Translations under genes and position numbers: made by a program | DNA from: Bacteroidetes bacterium HGW-Bacteroidetes-1 | GTDB lineage: Bacteria > Bacteroidota > Bacteroidia > Bacteroidales > F082 | Reading direction: 5' to 3' | NCBI GenBank assembly: GCA_002842755.1 | Contig: PHDU01000018.1 | Span: forward strand, 1 to 56,642 | DNA length: 56,642 bases | Shown here: positions 37,676 to 46,683 of the stretch, in pieces | Numbering within the stretch: the stretch's first letter is position 1 | Layout of the letters: each line of letters begins with the position of its first letter | The notes under the pieces: model-generated | Databases searched by the model: none | What the model saw: only the letters and a program-made list of their open reading frames with translations | Told to the model about the DNA's origin: nothing

Positions 37676-39781
37676 TTAAAAAACTACCATAAAAGCACCT
37701 TTCTTGCGAATGTCATACATTTCAACAGATGCGTCTTTTGCGCTTTGCTCCCACTTTTCCGCATGCCAGTCAGGAACTGAAAGATCAAGTATTAATATTT
37801 GGAAATCAAAGTATCGCCTCACTTCATTTAAACATTCAGATGTATTCCCATTTATGAGTACATAATCAACTTTCATTTGCCTGGAATACAGGAATTGATT
37901 TTGGTTGTACCGATCCCATAAAGCAAGTATTTTTCCATTAAATGAGATCAATGGTCCTTTTTTATCAAAAAATGTATGCTGAACAGTTGCATTTCGTTCA
38001 AACCAAACGGGCTTAGTGTTCAATCCGGAATGCACCCAATGTTTCTCAAGATTATAGCTCAAACTAAATGCATCTGCTATTATCGAACTGTCGGCAATCA
38101 AAACATGATCGCGTCCTTTAATCAGATCAATTGCTGTTTGCCGATTGAGACCATATATCATCAAACGTGATTGTTGATGTGATTTAATATTTCTCCATGT
38201 AAAAGAAGTAAGCAATAGAGCAGCTAATAGCATAGCCGGTATTGTCCATTTGCGAGCACTTAATGTTACCATCATTAGGACTGAGGAAATCAATAATACC
38301 AACAACACTACTTCTAACCAACTGATGTACAACTCAGAGATAACCGCATGAGGCAATGCCTCAATGGATAAAATCAAATGATTCATCACAAAGATCAACC
38401 CATAAGTAACCCAACCCAGAAATTGTGGGATGAATGGCAAAAATGAAGTTAACAACAATGCCATTCCTGAAACGATAACAAAAAATGACAATGGGACAAG
38501 AAATAAATTACTGAGCATGAAATAAGAAGGAAACTGGTTGAAATAATGAAGTACAAATGGCATTGTTGCCAGCTGAGCAGCAATAGCCACAGAAGTAATT
38601 CCCCAAATCTTATCAAGTACATAATTTTTCACAAATAACCAATGATAGATTGGTTTTTGAAGCAAAACAATACCGAGTACTGCACTGTAAGAAAGTTGAA
38701 AACCAATGTTAAATAACGTAGAAGGATCTACCCACAGCAACACAAAAGCTGAAGCAGCCAGTGAATTTATTATAAATCCATTCCGTTTAAAGAGCTGCCC
38801 GAAGAGCACAAAACTTATCATAATTGTCGCCCTTAACACCGAAGGTGACAACCCTGTAATAAGTGCATAAAACCAGATAACGATTAAGAGTAAAACCGTC
38901 TTTAATATTTGTTGAAAGCGACTCTGCTTAAGAAAACCTAAAAGGAATGAAAAAATAAGAAAAATAATTCCCACATGTAACCCAGAAACACAAAGTACAT
39001 GCATTGCTCCTGCAGCCGTATAACCTTTGCGAAGGTAGGATGGCAAGTGGTCATCATATCCTAACAGTATTGCCGAGGCTACATGGAACTCATCCCCTGA
39101 TAAGCCGTTCTCCTGAATAGCATGAAGTAATTTATTACGAAGATTGTATGCAAGAAAAAAAACGGGATTTCGGTATCCCCGTCCAACGATCCACCATTCA
39201 CTTTCCTTGAGAAATATCTGATGGTAAACTCCTTTTCGCTCCAGATATAACTTGTAATCAAACTGATCCGGATTAAGTGGAGCCTCAGGGGAGATAGGAG
39301 TTTTTCTAAACAATACCATATCCCCATATTCAGGAAAAACAGCATTGTCATCGTTTTTTATATAAGCAAGAATGAGTCCATCTTTAATGATCTGACCATT
39401 GCTGTCAACAGTACTTTGTAATTTGAGCAATAGCTTTGTTGTTTTTTCACCCTTAATCGCTGGTTCAATCAAACGAGCCTTGTAAAAAGAGGATGGAACC
39501 TGATCGTGAATTAAATGTGTGGCATTCCTTGAGGGCTGTTGAAGTTGAACATTTAATACACCGGCAACCACTAAAATGATGCTGAGAATTGCACCAAATA
39601 GCCATCGTAAAGGATAAGAATGTAATTTTAGCTGCATTCCTATCAGCACAAATAATCCAACGCCAACGATGCCATAACCAAAAGGCTCTGATAACAACCC
39701 CTTGAAATTATTCGCTAACCAAATACCCAAACCATAAGGCATCAGAAACCTTACAAAAGGATATTTATGAAGGTTGATCAT
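37676..39781 (-). CDS. comEC: ComEC/Rec2 family DNA-uptake channel protein
   Basis: A 701-residue inner-membrane protein with the ComEC layout: N-terminal helices, a DUF4131-like soluble region, then the competence domain with AMHVLCVSGLHVGIIFLIFS and about ten helices. A soluble C-terminal region follows, lacking a clear metallo-lactamase HxHxDH motif. I start at MINLHKYPFVRFLMPYG (39781); an ATG at 39895 adds 38 residues of little coding character. In competent bacteria ComEC moves single-stranded DNA across the inner membrane. No other competence genes are nearby. Confidence 0.9.
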   Translation of the reverse strand: MINLHKYPFVRFLMPYGLGIWLANNFKGLLSEPFGYGIVGVGLFVLIGMQLKLHSYPLRWLFGAILSIILVVAGVLNVQLQQPSRNATHLIHDQVPSSFYKARLIEPAIKGEKTTKLLLKLQSTVDSNGQIIKDGLILAYIKNDDNAVFPEYGDMVLFRKTPISPEAPLNPDQFDYKLYLERKGVYHQIFLKESEWWIVGRGYRNPVFFLAYNLRNKLLHAIQENGLSGDEFHVASAILLGYDDHLPSYLRKGYTAAGAMHVLCVSGLHVGIIFLIFSFLLGFLKQSRFQQILKTVLLLIVIWFYALITGLSPSVLRATIMISFVLFGQLFKRNGFIINSLAASAFVLLWVDPSTLFNIGFQLSYSAVLGIVLLQKPIYHWLFVKNYVLDKIWGITSVAIAAQLATMPFVLHYFNQFPSYFMLSNLFLVPLSFFVIVSGMALLLTSFLPFIPQFLGWVTYGLIFVMNHLILSIEALPHAVISELYISWLEVVLLVLLISSVLMMVTLSARKWTIPAMLLAALLLTSFTWRNIKSHQQSRLMIYGLNRQTAIDLIKGRDHVLIADSSIIADAFSLSYNLEKHWVHSGLNTKPVWFERNATVQHTFFDKKGPLISFNGKILALWDRYNQNQFLYSRQMKVDYVLINGNTSECLNEVRRYFDFQILILDLSVPDWHAEKWEQSAKDASVEMYDIRKKGAFMVVF

Positions 39782-39957
39782 CAGGATGGTTGTTTCTAAT
39801 TGAAAGGTAAAGGTAGGAAGAAGAATTAAAATTTGGAACCAACTATTTGATAAATGTTTATCAAACTCAAGTGGATCAATCCTAAAAGTTGGCAATTGAT
39901 CAAAAAAATCACAATCGAAGTTTCGAAAAGTCCAAGAATATCATTGAACGATATCAA

Positions 39958-39990
39958 TAAAAAAAACACTAATTGATTTTCAATTAGTGT
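39958..39990 (-). terminator. Intrinsic terminator after tRNA-Glu
   Basis: On the minus strand ACACTAATTG (39981-39990) and its complement (39966-39975) form a 10-bp stem with a 5-base loop, followed by a run of about seven T. It ends 27 bases after the tRNA. Confidence 0.85.
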
Positions 39991-40016
39991 CTTAATAACG
40001 TTTGATAGTTTGGATG

Positions 40017-40091
40017 TACTCCCAAGGGGATTCGAACCCCTGTTACCAGGATGAAAACCTGGCGTCCTGGGCCTGACTAGACGATGGGAGC
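40017..40091 (-). tRNA. tRNA-Glu (anticodon TTC)
   Basis: A 75-base cloverleaf on the minus strand. Acceptor GCTCCCA pairs with TGGGAGT (one G-T at the end) and discriminator A follows. The anticodon stem CCAGG/CCTGG has loop TTTTCAT with anticodon TTC. The T arm is AGGGGTTCGAATCCCCT. No CCA is encoded. It has its own promoter and terminator and is therefore a single-gene transcript. Confidence 0.96.
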
Positions 40092-40112
40092 CTTTAGTTT
40101 CATTTGTGGGTG

Positions 40113-40142
40113 CAAAAGTAAACCTTTTTTGATTATCTACAA
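40113..40142 (-). promoter_or_regulatory. Promoter of tRNA-Glu
   Basis: On the minus strand: TTG (40140-40142), 19 bases, TACTTTTG (40113-40120). Both elements and the spacing fit the Bacteroidota -33/-7 consensus. The tRNA begins 21 bases downstream. Confidence 0.65.
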
Positions 40143-40162
40143 TATTTTTTTAAAAATATTCA

Positions 40163-40864
40163 TCAGTCATCGGTATTCACAGATCTATCCTGTTGAAAAC
40201 GAAAACCTAAACGTTTTCCAGTGCTGGTTGAAATTGAGTCAAGGGTACTTGTCATTTCATTGATGGAAACAATTTTGACTGTTTCATAAGGTGGGGTAAG
40301 CAAATCGAAGTTTATTGTATAAAGAATGGCAGCTTCAATAATCTTGTTTGCTGATTCATTCGTAATCAGGTTCTTGCCAAAGTCGTTAAACAAAAAGCCA
40401 AGTTCTCTTTTACCTTCAATAAAATAGTGAAAATCTTTGTTTATAAAAATTCTCCCGATCAGGTAACCAACATCATTGATGCGATTGTATTTGAATGAAT
40501 CTCCAAGAAAATTGTAAATATTGATGATACCACAATAAGAACGATTTTTGTCCTCACGGATATAAGGTGTTCTCATGACTTCATGGTCGCGTGAAAACTC
40601 AAAAATGTTGGTATGCATCAAAAAGATCAGTATATCACCACCAAATTTCATTTCAATTTCAAAGTCACCACGATATCTGTTCTCAAAAGTAATATGATGT
40701 TTGGTGTTGAGCGGTTCGGAAAGAATATGAAAGTCACGTGTAAACTCTTCGATTACCTGCTTAAACACGCGAAGCGTACTTAACGTATTATCGTAAATAT
40801 CCTGCTTCAGGCTTGATTTATCGATAATTGTTTTGAACAATTGTTCACGTGAAATGGATTCCAT
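40163..40864 (-). CDS. Conserved hypothetical protein of 233 residues
   Basis: A soluble protein with no signal peptide, no membrane helix and no motif that I can name. It is mixed alpha/beta with charged helices at the start (QLFKTIIDKSSLKQDIYDN) and a beta-rich centre (YRGDFEIEMKFGGDILIFLM). It begins 12 bases after porT on the same strand, so it may be the last gene of the aminotransferase-heptose kinase-menG-porT transcript. Its position beside porT is the only hint. Function unknown. Confidence 0.75.
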   Translation of the reverse strand: MESISREQLFKTIIDKSSLKQDIYDNTLSTLRVFKQVIEEFTRDFHILSEPLNTKHHITFENRYRGDFEIEMKFGGDILIFLMHTNIFEFSRDHEVMRTPYIREDKNRSYCGIINIYNFLGDSFKYNRINDVGYLIGRIFINKDFHYFIEGKRELGFLFNDFGKNLITNESANKIIEAAILYTINFDLLTPPYETVKIVSINEMTSTLDSISTSTGKRLGFRFQQDRSVNTDD

Positions 40865-40876
40865 TTGTTGTTTTTC

Positions 40877-41665
40877 TTATTCAAATGTGAATGAAAGTTG
40901 AAATACTTTATTGTTAAGATGGTCTATTGAACTGCTATACATAAACTCATCCTTCACCAAAATATTTTTCATGCCATAGCTCATCTTCAGCTCGGTACCA
41001 AACTTAAAATAGGGTGTATAAAAGTCAAAACCTACACCTGCTTCAGCTGAAAAATCATTCCGGTCTATCTTTACAGGGTAATTGTTATTGGCAGTTCCAA
41101 CTTTTTTTGTTGAGGCCATCTCTATGCTGTATTTTCCACCAGCAATCAGATAGGCAGCAAAATTATTGAGTCGTTTCGACCGGTATTTTATATGCAATGG
41201 AAAATCAACCATTGTAGATGGTAAACTTTTTGTAACAGTATAAGGTGTAGAGATTGTACCAAGGGGGGTATATGAAATCCCATTGACTTTGTACTCAATA
41301 ATACGATCGCCAAAAGCAAGCGTTGGGACAAGCCTCAGGTCAAAATAATTTCCAAGCCGCAGATTACCCACAATACCGACTGCAAAACCCGGAACGGGTC
41401 TCATGGTAATCTCAGCTAATTCAAGATACTGATCTGGTATCGACATATCGGGCGCATCTCCAGGATTATAGTAATCTGCCTGATAACCTGAAACAGGTTT
41501 CCAGCTAAGCAACATTTGATTGGCCGCAAGTATAAACCCAAAATGTAAGGGATCGTAATCATATTTTGGCAAATTCATTACTTTTCTTCTTTGAGCCTGG
41601 AGATCAGAGACTGAAAGAATCATGAGAAATGCGACTACTACTATTCTGAAATGAAAATATTTCAA
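40877..41665 (-). CDS. porT: PorT-like outer-membrane protein of type IX secretion
   Basis: A 262-residue protein with a signal peptide (about 1-24, ending LQAQ) and alternating beta strands of an eight-stranded outer-membrane barrel. The start of the mature protein, NLPKYDYDPLHFGFILAANQ, is the segment by which I recognise PorT-family proteins. PorT is required for type IX secretion in Porphyromonas and Flavobacterium relatives. The gene follows menG/ubiE, a neighbourhood I recall from other Bacteroidota. Two cargo proteins of this pathway lie 3-9 kb away. Confidence 0.82.
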   Translation of the reverse strand: MKYFHFRIVVVAFLMILSVSDLQAQRRKVMNLPKYDYDPLHFGFILAANQMLLSWKPVSGYQADYYNPGDAPDMSIPDQYLELAEITMRPVPGFAVGIVGNLRLGNYFDLRLVPTLAFGDRIIEYKVNGISYTPLGTISTPYTVTKSLPSTMVDFPLHIKYRSKRLNNFAAYLIAGGKYSIEMASTKKVGTANNNYPVKIDRNDFSAEAGVGFDFYTPYFKFGTELKMSYGMKNILVKDEFMYSSSIDHLNNKVFQLSFTFE

Positions 41666-41795
41666 GTGATATTTATTTTATTGCAAAGAAAACGCAAGTC
41701 CTGTGCTTTTATTACGCGTCAATAAAAAAACGAATATGATGATTATTTTCGTTAAAAGTATTTAATAAATTGACGCAAAGAATTCTATTTCTCTG

Positions 41796-42503
41796 CTACA
41801 ACTTAAATCCGGTATAAATGGTGGCAATTCCGAATGTGAGACGCCTCTGGCTTACCTTTGAAAAATTTGCATTTTCGAGATGAACAAGAAAATCATTCCC
41901 ATCAGGAAAATTCCCTACAGATTCTGGAAGATAAGTGTAGGCTTCTTTATCCTTAGAGACTATTCTACCAAGGGAAGGCAAGATAAATCGAAAATAAAAA
42001 TTGTAAAACTGTTTCACAGGAAAAACTCTTGGCCGTGAGAATTCTAAAACAACGATCATTCCATTTTTTGTAAGCACACGTTGCATTTCGGCAAGCCCTT
42101 TGTCAAGATTTTCAAAGTTACGTACACCGAAAGCTACCATGGCAGCATCAAAACTATGATTTTCAAATGGAAGCATTTCAGAATCAGCCAACTTCAATAC
42201 AATTTGATGATCAAGCTTTTTGGTTATTAACTTCTGCTGACCAATATCAAGCATCCCCTGCGAAATATCAACTCCTGTGATTGAAGCTTTCGTTTTCCTG
42301 GCTAATTCAATCGCCAGATCAGCTGTACCCGTCGCAACATCCAGAATACGCTCAGGGTTGCTTTTCATTAACATTTTTACCAATCTCTTTCGCCAAAGAA
42401 CATCTATACCTGCTGAAAGGAAATGATTTAAAAAATCATATTTACCAGCAATGTTATCGAACATTACTCTAACCTGCTCTTTTTTTCCTTGGGTCACTGT
42501 CAA
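41796..42503 (-). CDS. menG: Demethylmenaquinone methyltransferase
   Basis: A 235-residue UbiE/COQ5-family SAM methyltransferase that makes menaquinone in the last step of the pathway. Signature segments are FDNIAGKYDFLNHFLSAGID, RILDVATGTADLAIELAR, MVAFGVRNFENLDKGLAEM and the C-terminal SQRRLTFGIATIYTG. It begins 5 bases after the heptose kinase stop. Bacteroidota use menaquinone, so menG is a better name than ubiE. Confidence 0.94.
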   Translation of the reverse strand: MTVTQGKKEQVRVMFDNIAGKYDFLNHFLSAGIDVLWRKRLVKMLMKSNPERILDVATGTADLAIELARKTKASITGVDISQGMLDIGQQKLITKKLDHQIVLKLADSEMLPFENHSFDAAMVAFGVRNFENLDKGLAEMQRVLTKNGMIVVLEFSRPRVFPVKQFYNFYFRFILPSLGRIVSKDKEAYTYLPESVGNFPDGNDFLVHLENANFSKVSQRRLTFGIATIYTGFKL

Positions 42504-42508
42504 TTCTT

Positions 42509-43582
42509 TTAACTTATTAATTTCTTCCGTTGTTTATCAAAATAATACGTTTCCACAAGCTTTAACAGTTCATCATGCAATTTGTTTTTGTTAACCGGTA
42601 CCACACCAACTTCTTCGCAAACAAGTCCGCCAGCAAGATTCGACAGGATGGCCATCAGGCCAGCATCTACCTTGAGGGCGAGGCACAAAGAAGCAACGCT
42701 AATTACTGAATCGCCTGCTCCCGATACATCAGCAATCGTTCGCAGATGCGCTGCAATATGTGTTGTTTTATAATGGCCTTCCTTTGTTTTCTCAGATACA
42801 ACAACCCCTTTATCTGATAAAGTAGTCATTACAATACTTGTTTCCAGTATTGTTTGAAGTCTGTTAACAGCTTCAATTATTTCAGATATTGAATTTGGAT
42901 TAAACTGAAGATTGAGGCCATCACGGAGTTCCTTTAAGTTTGGCTTAAACAATTGCACCTTGCGATAGGACATGAAATTTTTCTTCTTCGGGTCAACGGC
43001 TACAGGAATATTCTTTTCGAATGCCATCGCAATTATGTTCTCTATGAGATTAGGCGTCAGCACACCTTTATCATAGTCCTGAAAAACAATTGCATCAATA
43101 CGCTCATGGTTTAGAATCGATTGAACAGAATTTAGCAACATATTCTCTTCTTCCAGAGATATGTCATCTGTCATTTCATCATCAACACGCAACATTTGAA
43201 CATTGTTGCCGATAATCCGGAATTTTGTTGTTGTAATACGATTGTTGCTGACAAAAATACCATTTCCCGGCATGTCATTTGCCTCAAGGGTTTGAAGAAA
43301 TTCCTTTCCTCTTTGATCATTCCCCACAACAGAAACTAAAACAGGGACTGCCCCCAAAGCATGAATGTTAAGTGCAACATTGGCAGCTCCACCCAATCGG
43401 TTAGACCGACTTCGTACTGCCACAACAGGTACCGGGGCTTCAGGAGAAATTCGGTCAACATTTCCAAATAAATAGGAATCCAACATCACATCCCCTACAA
43501 TCATTATTCTAAGACTGTTAAACCTGCCAAATAGTTCGTCAATCTGTTGCTTATTGATTGTATCAGTAGATGATTTTACCAT
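42509..43582 (-). CDS. PfkB-family heptose-7-phosphate kinase (RfaE1/HldE kinase domain)
   Basis: A 357-residue sugar kinase. Segments MIVGDVMLDSYLFGNVDRIS, EAPVPVVAV and RLGGAANVALNIHALGA match the kinase half of HldE, which phosphorylates D-glycero-D-manno-heptose 7-phosphate. DVSGAGDSVISV carries the catalytic Asp of PfkB enzymes. The nucleotidyltransferase half is absent, so the activity for ADP-heptose formation must be elsewhere. It feeds the LPS inner core. It lies 54 bases after the aminotransferase gene. Confidence 0.88.
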   Translation of the reverse strand: MVKSSTDTINKQQIDELFGRFNSLRIMIVGDVMLDSYLFGNVDRISPEAPVPVVAVRSRSNRLGGAANVALNIHALGAVPVLVSVVGNDQRGKEFLQTLEANDMPGNGIFVSNNRITTTKFRIIGNNVQMLRVDDEMTDDISLEEENMLLNSVQSILNHERIDAIVFQDYDKGVLTPNLIENIIAMAFEKNIPVAVDPKKKNFMSYRKVQLFKPNLKELRDGLNLQFNPNSISEIIEAVNRLQTILETSIVMTTLSDKGVVVSEKTKEGHYKTTHIAAHLRTIADVSGAGDSVISVASLCLALKVDAGLMAILSNLAGGLVCEEVGVVPVNKNKLHDELLKLVETYYFDKQRKKLIS

Positions 43583-43636
43583 AAAAAAGGCATTTGATGA
43601 AAGTGTTGACCGGCTATTCTTATTGTTTGCAACTAC

Positions 43637-44854
43637 CTATTGCAATTTACTCAGTGCTTGTTTGATGCGATTCGTAGCTTCATTGATCAAAGATGGTGAT
43701 GTGGCGTAAGAAAAACGAATACAACAATCACAACCAAAAGCATCCCCACTTACCAATGCTACGTGTGCTTCAGATAAAAGATAAAGACATAGATCGCGAC
43801 TGTTTCTGATATCATATTTTCCATTTGATTTTCCAAAAAAGAAGCTTACATCCGGGAACATATAGAAAGCCCCATCAGGCATATTCGGAATTATTCCTTC
43901 AATCTGTGATAGATTTTCGAATAAAAGACTTCTCCTTTGCTTAAATTGCCTGACCATATCATTCAATTCAGGTGATGTGACAGGGTCAGCATTAACCGCC
44001 TCTAATGCAGCAGCTTGTGAAATTGTGCAGCTCCCTGAAGTATATTGGCCCTGTATTGTATTACATGCATCAGCAATCCACAGATTTGCGGCCATATATC
44101 CCACACGCCAGCCAGTCATTGCATACCCTTTCGACAACCCGTTAATAACGATTACTCTTTCAAATATTTCAGCAAACTGAGCAATGCTTTCGTGTGGGCC
44201 ACCAAATCTGATATATTCGTAAATCTCGTCTGAAATAATGTACACCTGAGGGTGCTTTTCAAAAACAGCAGCCAAAGCTCTTAATTCTTCTTTTGTATAA
44301 ACAGAACCACTGGGGTTACAAGGAGAACTGAAAATAAAAGCTTTTGTTAAAGGGGTTATTGCTTTTTCCAGCTGATTCGCTGAAATTTTAAAATCCTGGT
44401 CGACAGAGGTAGAAATAACCACAGGTTTACCTCCAGCAAGTTTTACCATTTCGGGATACGAAACCCAATAAGGAGCAGGGATAATTACTTCTTCGCCATC
44501 ATTGATAAGGCTGAAAAAAGCATTCATGATCGATTGTTTGGCTCCGTTGGAGACAATAATCTGTGAAGGTTTATAATGAAGATTGTTATCACGAAGCAAC
44601 TTCTCAGCAATAGCTTTCCGTAACTCGGGAATACCCTGAACTGGTGGATAATGTGTAAAATTATTATGAATGGCCTGAATAGCAGCCTCCTTGACAACCA
44701 TTGGTGTATCAAAATCTGGTTCGCCAATACTTAACGTAATTACATCGATACCTTGATCGCGCAATTCACGACTTTTTCTGGTCATTTCGAGGGTAGCCGA
44801 CTCCGTGAGAGATTTCACACGCGTTGATAATGCTTGTATATGATCCACGTTCAA
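43637..44854 (-). CDS. Class I/II pyridoxal-phosphate aminotransferase (aspartate type)
   Basis: A 405-residue fold type I enzyme. SIGEPDFDTP, HYPPVQGIPELRKAIAEKL, SNGAKQSIMNAF, FSSPCNPSGSVYTKEEL and ISDEIYEYIRFGG line the active site. The PLP lysine lies in NGLSKGYAMTGWRVGY. This is the subgroup annotated as aspartate aminotransferase (AspB/AspC, Iγ type). Preferred substrates cannot be fixed from sequence. It opens a minus-strand unit with the heptose kinase, menG, porT and a hypothetical gene. Confidence 0.93.
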   Translation of the reverse strand: MNVDHIQALSTRVKSLTESATLEMTRKSRELRDQGIDVITLSIGEPDFDTPMVVKEAAIQAIHNNFTHYPPVQGIPELRKAIAEKLLRDNNLHYKPSQIIVSNGAKQSIMNAFFSLINDGEEVIIPAPYWVSYPEMVKLAGGKPVVISTSVDQDFKISANQLEKAITPLTKAFIFSSPCNPSGSVYTKEELRALAAVFEKHPQVYIISDEIYEYIRFGGPHESIAQFAEIFERVIVINGLSKGYAMTGWRVGYMAANLWIADACNTIQGQYTSGSCTISQAAALEAVNADPVTSPELNDMVRQFKQRRSLLFENLSQIEGIIPNMPDGAFYMFPDVSFFFGKSNGKYDIRNSRDLCLYLLSEAHVALVSGDAFGCDCCIRFSYATSPSLINEATNRIKQALSKLQ

Positions 44855-44870
44855 GATTTTTATTAGTGTG

Positions 44871-44878
44871 CAAAAATA
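44871..44878 (-). promoter_or_regulatory. -7 element for the aminotransferase unit
   Basis: On the minus strand TATTTTTG matches TAnnTTTG and lies 16 bases before the ATG at 44854. The -33 position reads ATG rather than TTG. Confidence 0.35.
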
Positions 44879-45154
44879 GAGAAATTAAATCGAAGGTACA
44901 TCGTTAAAATTGAACAATTGCAAACGATTTCGCACTTTCTGCATCTCATTAATAAACATTACCTCATTTATACCAAACAATAATTAGCCCCAAGTTGAAC
45001 TGAATTCTCTTTGTTGAATATTTTGTATTAAAATATCCATTAGAAATATTGAATAGGATTAAAGGCTTCGTAGGAGCTCTATGCATACAATTAGAAAAGA
45101 CTAAAATAAAGATACAAAAACCAGTAGTCTAACAAAATCACTTCACATAAGCAC

Positions 45155-45162
45155 TATCTTTG
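45155..45162 (+). promoter_or_regulatory. -7 element for the 182-residue membrane protein gene
   Basis: TATCTTTG fits TAnnTTTG and lies 23 bases before the ATG at 45186. No -33 TTG is evident. Confidence 0.4.
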
Positions 45163-45185
45163 ATTCAGAATTTAAAAGCAAAATA

Positions 45186-45734
45186 ATGAATAGCACTTTC
45201 CTTCTTTTGACTGTATCAATGTCTGTCCTTATTATCGCATTGGTATATTTAATGTTACAAATGTTTTTTAAATCCATTAAAGTGCTTCTGGACAGCTTTC
45301 AGAATAATTTATCGAAGTTGATACACGATAATAGTGAAGAAAGAAAGTCAGAAAGCCTAAAAATAATCCTGCCTTTACGTGTTCAGGCCAGCGAGCGTTT
45401 GGTGCTTTTTCTTGAACGTATGCAACCATCCTTGCTTGTATCAAGACACTTAAACAATTTTTCAAAAGCAAATGATCTGACTCAAATTATTCTTCAAAAT
45501 ATACGTGAAGAGTTTGAACATAATCTTTCACAACAACTCTATGTGAGTAGCACGGCCTGGCAACTTACAAAAACAGTACGCGAAGAGGTTATTCAAATGA
45601 TACATCTAGCTTATGCAGCTTTACCTGAGGATGCATCTGCAACTGAAATGGCAAAAAAAATTCTTGGAAGCGAAGTAAAAATGATCGATCATGCAATCCA
45701 ACGACTTAGAGAAGATCTAAACAAATATGCCTGA
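45186..45734 (+). CDS. Single-pass membrane protein of unknown function
   Basis: A 182-residue protein with one N-terminal membrane helix (about residues 5-27, LLTVSMSVLIIALVYLMLQMF) and a cytoplasmic, largely helical and charged remainder. The segment LRVQASERLVLFLERMQPS and the end MAKKILGSEVKMIDHAIQRL are distinctive. I believe this is a Bacteroidota-specific conserved family, but no function is known to me. It stands alone with its own -7 element. Confidence 0.75.
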   Translation: MNSTFLLLTVSMSVLIIALVYLMLQMFFKSIKVLLDSFQNNLSKLIHDNSEERKSESLKIILPLRVQASERLVLFLERMQPSLLVSRHLNNFSKANDLTQIILQNIREEFEHNLSQQLYVSSTAWQLTKTVREEVIQMIHLAYAALPEDASATEMAKKILGSEVKMIDHAIQRLREDLNKYA

Positions 45735-45826
45735 TTATCTACTCATTAAATTTATTGAAATATTTTCGGGCTAAATCTTATTTTGATGTGCAGAGGATTG
45801 TTTTTATTGATTCTGAATCCATTGTC

Positions 45827-45868
45827 TCTTTGTGCAACTTCTATGATTCTTTGCGCAACCTTGTGTTA
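45827..45868. repeat. Two 21-base imperfect tandem units
   Basis: TCTTTGTGCAACTTCTATGAT (45827-45847, read as 20+1 bases) is followed at exactly 21 bases by TCTTTGCGCAACCTTGTGTT (45848-45867). They share TCTTTGxGCAACxT. This looks like a degraded intergenic repeat. Confidence 0.55.
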
Positions 45869-45903
45869 TAGCTATTGCGCAGAGAGCCAACAAAAAAGCA
45901 CTA

Positions 45904-45919
45904 TCCCGTACGTACGGGA
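45904..45919. repeat. 16-base perfect palindrome
   Basis: TCCCGTACGTACGGGA reads the same on both strands. It is GC-rich in an AT-rich gap and lies 36 bases after the tandem units. It could be a protein-binding site or part of a dispersed repeat. Confidence 0.85.
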
Positions 45920-46143
45920 CACAAAGAAAAAAATGATTATTCTGAGCGAATATGAATTATCAAATGGGCTGAATCTTATTGAAAATACTTTCTGTAAATT
46001 TATCTGTAATCAAATAGATAATAGAAAATAGACATTTAATATTCGGTGCTGTACAAAATAACCAATTCTCCTGAACCGGCTTTTAATTATTTGTTTAATC
46101 TTTATAATATTTTCTTAAACAATAAGAATCTAAGCAAAAAAAT

Positions 46144-46653
46144 TTAGGCTGGTTGATATTCTTTAAGATTCTCCATCAATTTTTTCCGACTGTAGAAAAT
46201 TCTACTTTTAACTGTACCAATTGTGAGGTTCAAATCGTCAGCTATTTCTTTATATTTATAACCCTCATTGTACATATCAAATGCACGGCGAAAATCTTTA
46301 TCAAGAGCTTCAATACCTTGTGTAAGTTCTTTAATTGCAATTATAGATTCAGGATTAAAAGCAGTGTCATGTGATCCAGAGTTGATATGATACAGATTAT
46401 CAGTCTGATCAATGATCGTGCGGGCTTTTTTGTTTCGACGGTAGTTGTTAATAAAAATATTCTTCATTATGGTATAAACCCAGGCTTTGAAATTATTTTC
46501 ATTTACATACTTTTCACGATAAATCAATGCTTTCAGAAAAGTTTCCTGAAGAAGATCCATTGCATCATCTTCGTTACCGGTTAATTGCTTGGCAAATATT
46601 TCAAGGTACTTTTGAAGACCCGTTAATTTATAATTGAACTCCAGTGCAGTCAT
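46144..46653 (-). CDS. ECF-type RNA polymerase sigma factor
   Basis: A 169-residue sigma-70 family protein with only regions 2 and 4. Region 2 includes GNEDDAMDLLQETFLKAL and FKAWVYTIMKNIFINNYRRNKK. Region 4 ends MYNEGYKYKEIADDLNLTIGTVKSRIFYSRKKLMEN, a helix-turn-helix for the -35 element. Such factors switch on envelope or stress genes. No anti-sigma gene or FecR-like partner is adjacent on either side, so control is not evident. It has a good housekeeping-type promoter just upstream. Confidence 0.93.
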   Translation of the reverse strand: MTALEFNYKLTGLQKYLEIFAKQLTGNEDDAMDLLQETFLKALIYREKYVNENNFKAWVYTIMKNIFINNYRRNKKARTIIDQTDNLYHINSGSHDTAFNPESIIAIKELTQGIEALDKDFRRAFDMYNEGYKYKEIADDLNLTIGTVKSRIFYSRKKLMENLKEYQPA

Positions 46654-46683
46654 GGTTTGATTTTTGTTTAATTATCTACAGTG

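Larger units (their letters stand above)
44855..45185. other. 331-base divergent intergenic region
   Basis: It separates the aminotransferase gene (minus) from the DUF gene (plus). It holds a minus-strand -7 word CAAAAATA (44871-44878), a plus-strand TATCTTTG (45155-45162), a small hairpin ATATTTT/AAAATAT around 45020-45045, and the AGGAGCTCTATGCATA region discussed as a possible repeat remnant. No gene is seen. Confidence 0.55.
45735..46143. other. 409-base intergenic region with repeat-like sequence
   Basis: It contains two 21-base imperfect units and a 16-base perfect palindrome (listed separately). An 82-codon frame at 45783-46031 runs through these repeats and is not a credible gene. 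Nothing else is visible. Confidence 0.6.

Noticed and set aside
45783-46031. 82-codon frame in the gap after the DUF gene
   Set aside because: It runs straight through the 21-base units and the 16-base palindrome, is rich in Cys and low-complexity residues, and lacks a conserved start context.
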